The notes under the pieces: model-generated
What the model saw: only the letters and a program-made list of their open reading frames with translations
Database searches by the model: none
Told to the model about the DNA's origin: nothing
Shown here: positions 1 through 5,248 of the stretch, piece after piece
How the letters are laid out: every line of letters begins with the position of its first letter
Numbering within the stretch: the first letter of the stretch is position 1
Assembly (NCBI GenBank): GCA_002737585.1
Contig: NSIA01000175.1
Coordinates: 1 to 5,248 of the forward strand
DNA: 5,248 nt
Reading direction: 5' to 3'
Origin: Planctomycetaceae bacterium
GTDB taxonomy: Bacteria > Planctomycetota > Phycisphaerae > Phycisphaerales > SM1A02
Position numbers and translations under genes: made by a program

Positions 1-259
1 TGTTTGCGAACACATAACGAATCAGCAGCGACTTCGGGGCATCTGCCACGAGCTCTGCACGCATGCCGGTGATGCCAAGGTTGTAGAACCATCCGGGCAC
101 CTCAGCATCGGGTCCGGAATCCGCGCGCTGTTTCCATGGTTGACCATCATCGTGGTAGTGGACCTGCGCCTGCGCGGGCGCGACGAGGGACAGCGCGAGC
201 GCAGTGATGGCTGAGAGCGTGAACAGTGTGGGACCTGCAGGGAGTGACTGACGCACCAT
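1..259 (-). CDS. Exported protein of unknown function, 5' part only (possible DUF6288/PDZ-like N-terminus)
   Basis: An open minus-strand frame starts with ATG at 259-257 and runs off the left edge after 86 codons without a stop. The N-terminus (MVRQSLPAGPTLF...) is a good Sec signal peptide: basic residue at position 3, a hydrophobic stretch over about residues 12-26, and an AQA cleavage site near residue 31. The mature part begins QVHYHDDG and continues with an acidic Pro/Gly stretch and then GWFYNLGITGMRAEL near residues 56-70, followed by a beta-strand-like SLLIRYVFAN. A 'NLG.TG.R' segment followed by a strand resembles, from memory, the N-terminal PDZ-like part of large secreted DUF6288 proteins; this is a weak assignment. 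An in-frame ATG at 295-293 and a GTG at 280-278 would lengthen the protein. The ATG at 259 is preferred because it puts the signal peptide right at the N-terminus and because the upstream candidates lie in or at the edge of a repeated sequence. The gene is divergent from the fasciclin gene. Confidence 0.72.
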   Translation of the reverse strand, partial: MVRQSLPAGPTLFTLSAITALALSLVAPAQAQVHYHDDGQPWKQRADSGPDAEVPGWFYNLGITGMRAELVADAPKSLLIRYVFAN

Positions 260-279
260 TTTCCAACGGTAGCACAGCA

Positions 280-380
280 CCGAAATTGCTCCCATTCCTC
301 CCGGACCATTTTGGGGCGCGGGACGGAACTTGCGGGATTCGCGTGGTCGGGGCTCCGAAATTGCTCCCGATCCTCCCGGA
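280..380. repeat. Pair of 26-bp direct repeats, 75 bp apart
   Basis: Positions 280-305 and 355-380 are the same 26-base sequence, matching at 24 of 26 positions; they differ only at the 15th and 16th bases (AT versus GA). Both begin CCGAAATTGCTCCC and end TCCTCCCGGA. The start-to-start distance is 75 bp. On the minus strand each copy contains GGGAGGA, which looks like a ribosome binding site. Because it occurs twice, and in the left copy directly abuts an ATG with no spacer, it is unlikely to serve the neighbouring gene that way. An 8-base word, ACCATTTT, also occurs twice (255-262 and 305-312); the first copy covers the start codon of the minus-strand gene. The pair may be a small dispersed repeat family or a two-site protein-binding region. 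Nothing here decides which. Confidence 0.8.
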
Positions 381-437
381 ACACCCGTTCTTGTGTATTT
401 CAAATTTTGTTGAAAGAGCGAAACCGAAGGCGGTTGA

Positions 438-479
438 CGCGCGAAGCCGGGGGACGGACTTCCATTCCGTCCACGCGCG
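438..479 (+). promoter_or_regulatory. GC-rich stem-loop in the fasciclin gene leader
   Basis: Positions 452-458 (GGACGGA) pair perfectly with 466-472 (TCCGTCC) around a 7-base loop. Outside this, CGCGCG at 438-443 can pair with CGCGCG at 474-479, leaving an unequal internal loop of 8 bases on the left and 1 on the right. The structure ends 44 bases before the ATG at 524. It could be a 5' leader structure that affects mRNA stability or translation, an operator, or simply a product of high GC content. No convincing -35/-10 pair was found between 381 and 523. Confidence 0.4.
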
Positions 480-505
480 CCGCGCGATCGGGTTCTCGGA
501 CTATT

Positions 506-515
506 TGATAGAAAG
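506..515 (+). promoter_or_regulatory. Leader motif TGATAGAAAG before the fasciclin gene
   Basis: The 10-base sequence TGATAGAAAG ends 8 bases before the ATG at 524. Exactly the same 10 bases occur in front of katG at 1228-1237. The distance suits a ribosome-binding or translation-start element, and the purine-rich AGAAAG could pair weakly with the 16S rRNA tail, but it is not a canonical GGAGG. The element might instead mark a -10-like promoter segment of a very short leader. The role is inferred; the identity of the two copies is seen directly. Confidence 0.45.
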
Positions 516-523
516 CTACCACC

Positions 524-1051
524 ATGTTCTGCAAGATCTGCCTCGCAACCACCGTCCTCTCGCTCTCAACAGCATTCGCTATCGGCGCCCCACAGGCCGA
601 CACCAAGGCTCCGCCGGCACCAGCCGCCAAGGCGCCAGCCAACATCGTGAAGACCGCGCAAGACGCTGGCAAGTTCAAGACCCTGGTCGAACTGCTCGTG
701 ATCGCCGACCTCGTTGACACCCTCAACGGCCCAGGTCCATTCACCGTGTTTGCACCAACCGATGAGGCTTTCGCAAAGCTCCCACCGGAAACTGTTGCTG
801 CCCTCAAGAAGGATCCAAAGGCACTCGCCAAGATTCTCACCTACCACGTTGCAGCAGGCAATGTTGGTGCAGCCGACGTCATGAAGTTGAAGGAAGTCAA
901 GACCGTTGAAGGTCAGATGGTCACGATCACCATCAAGGATGGCAAGGTCATGCTGAATGATTCAGCAACCGTCATTGCCGCCGATGTCAAGACAAGCAAC
1001 GGCGTCATTCACATCATTGACACCGTTATCTTGCCGCCAGCAAAGAAGTAA
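524..1051 (+). CDS. Exported fasciclin (FAS1) domain protein
   Basis: This 175-residue protein has a Sec signal peptide (MFCKICLATTVLSLSTAFA, cleavage after about residue 19 or 22), a short Ala/Pro/Lys-rich linker over residues 23-39, and one FAS1 domain over about residues 40-172. FAS1 hallmarks are present in order: the H1 box FTVFAPTDEAFAKLP at 73-87, the conserved Tyr-His in LTYHV at 105-109, and the H2 box NGVIHIIDTVILPP at 159-172. The length matches small single-domain bacterial fasciclin proteins. Such domains mediate cell adhesion or matrix binding outside the cytoplasm; the ligand here is unknown. Cys6 lies in the signal peptide without a lipobox, so a lipoprotein is unlikely. The ATG at 524 is chosen because the signal peptide starts there and TGATAGAAAG lies 8 bases upstream. 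A strong hairpin follows at 1101-1134, so the gene is probably transcribed on its own. Confidence 0.95.
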   Translation: MFCKICLATTVLSLSTAFAIGAPQADTKAPPAPAAKAPANIVKTAQDAGKFKTLVELLVIADLVDTLNGPGPFTVFAPTDEAFAKLPPETVAALKKDPKALAKILTYHVAAGNVGAADVMKLKEVKTVEGQMVTITIKDGKVMLNDSATVIAADVKTSNGVIHIIDTVILPPAKK

Positions 1052-1100
1052 TTGGCGGACAGGCTGAACCACTGTTAGTCAGCCGTTATTGAAGATTTAA

Positions 1101-1134
1101 ACACAGGGTCCAACCCCATGGTTGGACCCTGTGT
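1101..1134 (+). terminator. Perfect 14-bp hairpin after the fasciclin gene
   Basis: ACACAGGGTCCAAC at 1101-1114 pairs without mismatch with GTTGGACCCTGTGT at 1121-1134 around the 6-base loop CCCATG. It begins 49 bases after the fasciclin stop codon. On the plus strand it is followed by CATATGACC, so the U-tract of a standard intrinsic terminator is missing. On the minus strand it is followed by TTTAAATC, a weak T-tract, but no minus-strand gene lies there to end. Most likely it terminates or stabilises the 3' end of the fasciclin transcript. Confidence 0.65.
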
Positions 1135-1227
1135 CATATGACCTACGAAAGCCGCCAGATCGCTGCAGCACGGTTGGAAAGTTCGCGGCCAACGGACTAC
1201 CCTTCTCCATTCAACCGCGCCCGCGCC

Positions 1228-1237
1228 TGATAGAAAG
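1228..1237 (+). promoter_or_regulatory. Leader motif TGATAGAAAG before katG
   Basis: This copy ends 6 bases before the katG ATG at 1244 and is identical over 10 bases to the one before the fasciclin gene at 506-515. As there, it sits where a ribosome-binding site would be but is not a canonical one. The 93 bases before it (1135-1227) show no clear promoter hexamers and no recognisable Fur/PerR box or full OxyR site. Confidence 0.45.
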
Positions 1238-1243
1238 ATAACC

Positions 1244-3445
1244 ATGACCACCGCCGCCCCAAGTAAGTGCCCCTTCATTGCAGCAAACTCTCGCCCAGCC
1301 GACGACACCACCACCAACCGCGCGTGGTGGCCCAATCAACTTGACATCACGGTGCTGCAACGGAACTCGCCGATGGCTGACCCCATGGGCCCGGCCTTCG
1401 ACTATGCCAAGGAATTCAAGTCGCTTGATCTTCATGCACTGTGCGCGGACCTGCGCGCGCTGATGACTGACTCGCAGCCTTGGTGGCCCGCCGACTACGG
1501 TCACTATGGACCGTTCTTCATTCGCATGGCATGGCACAGCGCTGGCACGTACCGCATCCGTGACGGACGCGGCGGCGGCGGCGCAGGCATGCAGCGGTTC
1601 GCGCCGCTCAACAGTTGGCCCGACAACGTCAACCTGGACAAAGCCCGTCGCCTGCTCTGGCCGGTCAAGCAGAAGTACGGCAAGAGCATTTCATGGGCGG
1701 ATCTCTTTCTCCTCACTGGCAACGTTGCGCTGGAGTCGATGGGATTCAAGACCTTCGGATTCGGCGGCGGTCGCGCTGATGTGTGGGAGCCGGACACCAC
1801 CTACTGGGGTGGCGAACGCAAGTGGCTGGCCGATGAGCGCTACACCGGCGACCGCGAACTGGATAACCCACTCGCCGCCGTGCAGATGGGCCTCATCTAT
1901 GTGAACCCCGAAGGTCCGAACGGCAAACCCGATCCGGTCGCCTCCGCGCGCGATATCCGCGAAACCTTCGCACGCATGGCCATGAACGACGAAGAAACCG
2001 TTGCGCTCATCGCCGGCGGTCACACCTTCGGCAAGACGCACGGCGCCGCTGATCCAAGCAAGTTTGTTGGACCAGAGCCAGAAGCAGCACCGCTGCAACA
2101 GATGGGCCTCGGCTGGAAGAACAGCTTTGGAACCGGTAATGCCGGCGACACCATTTCCAGCGGCCTTGAAGGCGCGTGGACGGCAACGCCCACCACGTGG
2201 GACAACAGCTACTTTGAAACCCTGTTCGGCTACGAATGGAAACTCACCAAGAGTCCAGCCGGTGCGCATCAGTGGATCCCCACCGATGAATCTGCAGCCA
2301 CCACCGTACCGGACGCGCACAACCCCACCAAGCGCCACGCGCCGATCATGCTGACCACGGATCTGGCGATGCGTATGGATCCAAACTATGAGCCGATTTC
2401 GCGTCGGTTCCTGAAGAACCCCGAGCAGTTTGCGGATGCATTTGCGCGCGCATGGTTCAAGCTGACGCACCGTGACATGGGTCCGGTGGTTCGTTACCTT
2501 GGGCCGCTCGTTCCAAAGGAAGTGCTCATCTGGCAAGACCCAGTGCCGGCCGTCACGCACGCGTTGGTCACTGCGCAAGATGTCGCAGCGCTCAAGGCGA
2601 AGGTGCTCGGCGCAGGTCTCACAGTTGCGCAGTTGGTATCCACAGCGTGGGCCTCCGCGTCCACCTTCCGCGGCACCGACAAGCGTGGCGGCGCCAACGG
2701 CGCGCGTATTCGACTTGTACCGCAGAAGGATTGGACGGTCAACAATCCTGCTGAACTCGCCAAGGTTCTCAAGTCGCTTGAAGCGATTCGCAGTGAATTC
2801 AACACCGCCCATGCTGCAAGCAAGAAGCAGATTTCGATCGCCGATCTCATTGTGCTTGCCGGATGCGCCGCTATTGAGCATGCCGCGAAGGCTGCTGGCA
2901 TTGAAGTGACGGTTCCATTTGTTGCAGGCCGCACTGATGCTTCGCAAGATCAAACCGACGCTCATTCGTTCGCAGTGCTTGAACCAACCGCGGACGGCTT
3001 CCGCAATTATGTTGGCGCGGGAAATGCAGCGCCAGCTGAATATCTGCTGGTCGACAAGGCGTCCCTGCTGACGCTCACCCCACCAGAGATGACCGTACTC
3101 ATCGGCGGCCTGCGCGTCTTGGGCACCAACTTCGACCACTCCAAGCATGGCGTGTTCACCGCGCGCCCCGGAGCGTTGACGAATGATTACTTCGTCAATC
3201 TCCTTGACATGCGCACAACGTGGACACCAACATCTGCGGCCGAGGAAGCCTTTGAAGGCCGCGATCGCAGCACTGGCAAGGTCGAATGGACCGCCACCCG
3301 CGTCGATCTGGTCTTCGGATCAAACTCACAACTTCGCGCGCTTGCAGAGGTGTACGCCAGCGCCGATGCCAAAGAGAAGTTCGTGCGCGACTTCGTAGCC
3401 GCTTGGACGAAGGTGATGAACTTGGATCGATTTGATATTCACTAA
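1244..3445 (+). CDS. katG: Catalase-peroxidase KatG
   Basis: This is a bifunctional haem enzyme that breaks hydrogen peroxide down to water and oxygen and also oxidises peroxidase substrates; it acts in the cytoplasm and has no signal peptide. The 733-residue length is normal for the family. The distal haem side shows Arg94, Trp97 and His98 in FIRMAWHSAGTYR. The proximal haem ligand is His260 in ALIAGGHTFGKTHG, with Trp312 and Asp373 as its likely partners. The Met-Tyr-Trp crosslink needed for catalase activity can form from Trp97, Tyr219 (LIYVNPEGPNG) and Met245. The mobile arginine is Arg410 in HRDMGP. Ser306 matches M. tuberculosis Ser315. Residues from about 430 on form the second, haem-free domain, typical of KatG gene duplication. 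The ATG at 1244 is supported because SKCPF and TNRAWWPNQLD, usual near the KatG N-terminus, follow it. No furA-like regulator gene sits next to it. It converges with the secreted-protein gene, with 52 bases between stop codons. Confidence 0.98.
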   Translation: MTTAAPSKCPFIAANSRPADDTTTNRAWWPNQLDITVLQRNSPMADPMGPAFDYAKEFKSLDLHALCADLRALMTDSQPWWPADYGHYGPFFIRMAWHSAGTYRIRDGRGGGGAGMQRFAPLNSWPDNVNLDKARRLLWPVKQKYGKSISWADLFLLTGNVALESMGFKTFGFGGGRADVWEPDTTYWGGERKWLADERYTGDRELDNPLAAVQMGLIYVNPEGPNGKPDPVASARDIRETFARMAMNDEETVALIAGGHTFGKTHGAADPSKFVGPEPEAAPLQQMGLGWKNSFGTGNAGDTISSGLEGAWTATPTTWDNSYFETLFGYEWKLTKSPAGAHQWIPTDESAATTVPDAHNPTKRHAPIMLTTDLAMRMDPNYEPISRRFLKNPEQFADAFARAWFKLTHRDMGPVVRYLGPLVPKEVLIWQDPVPAVTHALVTAQDVAALKAKVLGAGLTVAQLVSTAWASASTFRGTDKRGGANGARIRLVPQKDWTVNNPAELAKVLKSLEAIRSEFNTAHAASKKQISIADLIVLAGCAAIEHAAKAAGIEVTVPFVAGRTDASQDQTDAHSFAVLEPTADGFRNYVGAGNAAPAEYLLVDKASLLTLTPPEMTVLIGGLRVLGTNFDHSKHGVFTARPGALTNDYFVNLLDMRTTWTPTSAAEEAFEGRDRSTGKVEWTATRVDLVFGSNSQLRALAEVYASADAKEKFVRDFVAAWTKVMNLDRFDIH

Positions 3446-3484
3446 ACGCGCTGCGACGGCTAAAGCACTGCATCCGCACATGCT

Positions 3485-3518
3485 GCAAACACCCCGCCTA
3501 CTTACGCGGGGTGTTTGC
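3485..3518. terminator. Hairpin between convergent genes, probably a bidirectional terminator
   Basis: GCAAACACCCCGC at 3485-3497 pairs perfectly over 13 bp with GCGGGGTGTTTGC at 3506-3518 around an 8-base loop. It begins 40 bases after the katG stop. The stop codon of the convergent minus-strand gene (3498-3500) is in the loop and the right arm encodes that protein's last residues. In the katG direction it is followed by GCTTTCAAGCTCTT, only moderately T-rich. In the minus direction no T-tract follows, so termination is more convincing for katG. Confidence 0.75.
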
Positions 3519-5198
3519 GCTTTCAAGCTCTTGCCGCGTTGCGATCGGTACGTAGCCAATCTCTAAACCCTTCGGCGGCTGCACGATTTGCGCAGGATCA
3601 AGCTTCGCAAGCGCGCCCACCGTTGGCGGCGCGAGGTACTCGCGATCCTTGGTCCACTCGCGGTGCATCTTCTCCACAAGCACCTGAATGCGCTCACGCT
3701 CTTCCTTGGTGATGTCCGCATGCTGCATCGCAGGCTGATCGGCAAAGCGATACCAGTAGTACGTCACCACGCTGCCATCGCCAAGATGCGCTTGGAACGG
3801 GCCGGCTGCCGGGCCAGGCACTTTCCACGCGCTTTGCGCATCTTCCGGCGTTTCGTACGGCACTTCTGCATCCTCGCGCGGGCGATCAAACTTGACGCGC
3901 GCAAGCCCGGTTGAGCTCGGCACATCCTTCGCAGCCGCCACCACCCACTGCGATTTCTTCTCATTCGTCTTCAGTTTGAAATACTCCGGCAGCGCTACCA
4001 AGTCGCCCGCGGGCGAAGACATACGCCGCACGCGCGATGCATCCCACTCGTATCCATACGTGGTCGGATCGGCAGCAATCGGCTTACCAAACGACTTCCA
4101 CGCGATACCGATCTTCTTGTCGTCTGACGCACCATCGGGATAGATCTGCCATGTCGAGTCCCCCTCAGAACGAAACTTCTGCACGTATTCACCAGCAGGA
4201 TTCACCGCCCCACTCGCCTTTGCTCCGCCATCAAACCACGCCTTCACCGCATCCCACATCGCTGACTTCTTGTAACTCGTCAACCGATGCAGCACAACCG
4301 TCTTGCCATCCGCGCCCACCGGAAACCGCGTGGGCGCTACGCGCGCAAATGAATCGCCCTTTGCATCCACTGCCAGCATCGCTGGCACGTACTGCGTCTC
4401 CATCTGGAAAGCTTTATTCGGGTCCGAAGGTCGCGAGTCCAACAACAGCCCCGCGTACTTCGCATCAACCTCCGCCGAGTGTGACCAGAAGTACGGAGTG
4501 AAAAAACACACCGGCCCCTTGAAATTGCGCGTGTTTAAGAACAGCGTCCAGCAATTGTCGCCACTCGGAATGTTCGTCCCACCAGTTGTTGGCTTCGCCG
4601 CAATGAGTGGCAGCGGCAAATATCCATAGCCAAACAAATCACCGCGCGTTCCCTGCGCGATATTCAGCCCGTCAATTGGAAACAAGAGCCACGGACTGAG
4701 TTGCGCAACTCCGTAGAGACCAGCAGGCTTCGTCCAATCGCCCGCGCCGTGTGCGGGCCCGTTAGCGATCTCCGTAAAGTTGACCGCCACTCCGCCCATG
4801 ATGAACTTGGGCGTTTCAGTTGGAAACCGCGTATCGCGCCACCAACCAAGCCCGCCCTCAATATCGGAGTACAGATCCTTGGGCGCCGCGCCTTCGTACT
4901 GCGCGTGCATCCATGTACCAAACAATCCCGTCTGGAAACGATGCCCCGGATAGTGTTCAAGCAGCGGCCACGCCGCGGCGTACAACGAGAAACCCGCATT
5001 GAATTCCGCTGGCACCTGTTCGCAGCCAACCAGCATGTACCCCGCCATCTCCGCATTCTGCGGTGCAGTGGTCTGCGGTGAAGCTTTCTGCGCCGAAACT
5101 TTCTGCGGCGACGCAGCCGCCGCCTTCGCCTTCTCTTGCGCAAGCGCCGTGCATGTGAGTGCGAGCGGCAGCAGCGCGGCAAGCGTGATCGTATTCAT
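3498..5198 (-). CDS. Large exported protein of unknown function
   Basis: The 566-residue product starts with a clear Sec signal peptide (MNTITLAALLPLALTCTALA, cleavage before Gln21). Cys16 does not fit a lipobox. Residues 21-50 are a low-complexity linker including four copies of a 5-residue repeat. The mature part, from about residue 51, is rich in Trp, Tyr, Phe, Gly and Pro, as in YGYLPLPLIA at 191-200 and CFFTPYFWSH at 231-240. It has only three cysteines (59, 216, 231) and no further membrane segment. Residues 496-521 look like a charged helix (ITKEERERIQVLVEKMHREW), and the C-terminus is Pro/Leu-rich. I recognise no domain family or catalytic motif; the composition suggests a beta-rich periplasmic or surface protein. 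No in-frame start lies between 5199 and 5248, and the signal peptide supports the ATG at 5198-5196. No Shine-Dalgarno site is evident. Real coding is supported by the length, signal peptide and codon-phased composition. Confidence 0.9.
   Translation of the reverse strand: MNTITLAALLPLALTCTALAQEKAKAAAASPQKVSAQKASPQTTAPQNAEMAGYMLVGCEQVPAEFNAGFSLYAAAWPLLEHYPGHRFQTGLFGTWMHAQYEGAAPKDLYSDIEGGLGWWRDTRFPTETPKFIMGGVAVNFTEIANGPAHGAGDWTKPAGLYGVAQLSPWLLFPIDGLNIAQGTRGDLFGYGYLPLPLIAAKPTTGGTNIPSGDNCWTLFLNTRNFKGPVCFFTPYFWSHSAEVDAKYAGLLLDSRPSDPNKAFQMETQYVPAMLAVDAKGDSFARVAPTRFPVGADGKTVVLHRLTSYKKSAMWDAVKAWFDGGAKASGAVNPAGEYVQKFRSEGDSTWQIYPDGASDDKKIGIAWKSFGKPIAADPTTYGYEWDASRVRRMSSPAGDLVALPEYFKLKTNEKKSQWVVAAAKDVPSSTGLARVKFDRPREDAEVPYETPEDAQSAWKVPGPAAGPFQAHLGDGSVVTYYWYRFADQPAMQHADITKEERERIQVLVEKMHREWTKDREYLAPPTVGALAKLDPAQIVQPPKGLEIGYVPIATRQELESANTPRK
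5052..5111 (-). repeat. Four tandem 15-bp repeats encoding the linker of the secreted protein
   Basis: Four in-phase 15-base units lie end to end at 5097-5111, 5082-5096, 5067-5081 and 5052-5066 (reading along the gene). They encode SPQKV, SAQKA, SPQTT and APQNA, residues 30-49, so the pattern is Ser/Ala-Pro/Ala-Gln-x-x. Each unit shares a CGCAG core. They form a flexible spacer between the signal peptide and the folded part, and copy number could change by slippage. Confidence 0.8.
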
Positions 5199-5248
5199 GC
5201 GACAAGTATCCCACGGAACCGAGCCATTCGCCCGCGATCACTCACAGC
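5199..5248 (-). other. Upstream region of the secreted-protein gene
   Basis: Only 50 bases upstream of the ATG at 5198 are visible. Read toward the gene, they contain GTGGGATACTTGTCGC directly before the ATG, with no usual Shine-Dalgarno site. GATACT could be a -10-like element of a very short leader, but no matching -35 is seen at 16-18 bp. No other feature is evident. Confidence 0.3.

Noticed and set aside
280..380. The repeat pair as the start of a CRISPR array
   Set aside because: There are only two copies, the interval is 49 bases, the repeat has no partial palindrome, and no cas gene is present.
22..384. A minus-strand open frame of 120 codons covering the left gene and the repeats
   Set aside because: It is out of frame with the signal-peptide-bearing gene and yields a Ser/Arg/Pro-rich sequence with no recognisable features; it also runs through both repeat copies.
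434..462. TTGACG at 434-439 as a -35 promoter element
   Set aside because: No sequence resembling a -10 hexamer is found 16-18 bases downstream.
501..511. CTATTTGATAG as an OxyR-type half site before the fasciclin gene
   Set aside because: It has the CTAT and ATAG words but in the wrong spacing and order for the OxyR consensus, and there is no second half; katG, the expected target, lacks it.
400..847. Minus-strand open frames antisense to the fasciclin gene
   Set aside because: The fasciclin domain on the plus strand is unmistakable, and the antisense frames show no domain.
1691..3148. A 485-codon open frame on the minus strand, antisense to katG
   Set aside because: It lies wholly within katG, has no signal or recognisable domain, and its composition (Arg, Gly, Cys, His-rich) is that of a GC-rich antisense shadow; katG is certain from its motifs.
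4037..4629. Plus-strand open frames within the 566-residue secreted protein gene
   Set aside because: They are rich in Ser, Pro, His and Arg with no start signal; the minus-strand frame has a proper signal peptide and continuous coding character.

Overview
This window reads as chromosomal DNA from a GC-rich Gram-negative bacterium. Three of the four genes encode proteins with classical Sec signal peptides, none of the four starts has a canonical Shine-Dalgarno site at normal spacing, and the 566-residue protein looks like the large uncharacterised secreted proteins common in Planctomycetota and related phyla. That phylum is an inference from style, not proven by any marker here.

Layout: (1) positions 1-259, minus strand, hold the 5' part of a gene for an exported protein that runs off the left edge. 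(2) Positions 260-523 are a divergent intergenic region with a 26-bp near-perfect direct repeat and a GC-rich stem-loop. (3) Positions 524-1051, plus strand, encode a small exported fasciclin (FAS1) domain protein. (4) Positions 1052-1243 hold a perfect 14-bp hairpin, probably the fasciclin gene's terminator, and the leader of the next gene. (5) Positions 1244-3445, plus strand, encode a full-length catalase-peroxidase KatG with its catalytic residues intact. (6) A 13-bp hairpin at 3485-3518 lies between two convergent genes. (7) Positions 3498-5198, minus strand, encode a 566-residue exported protein of unknown function with a short tandem-repeat linker. (8) Positions 5199-5248 are its upstream region.

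The clear biochemical function is hydrogen peroxide removal by cytoplasmic KatG. The fasciclin protein probably acts outside the cytoplasm in adhesion or matrix. Both plus-strand genes carry the same 10-base sequence just before the start codon, although a hairpin separates them. I see no mobile element, tRNA, rRNA or CRISPR array. No clearly new multi-gene system is visible. The most unusual items are the intergenic direct repeat, the shared 10-base leader, the terminator built into the end of a coding region, and the unassigned secreted protein.
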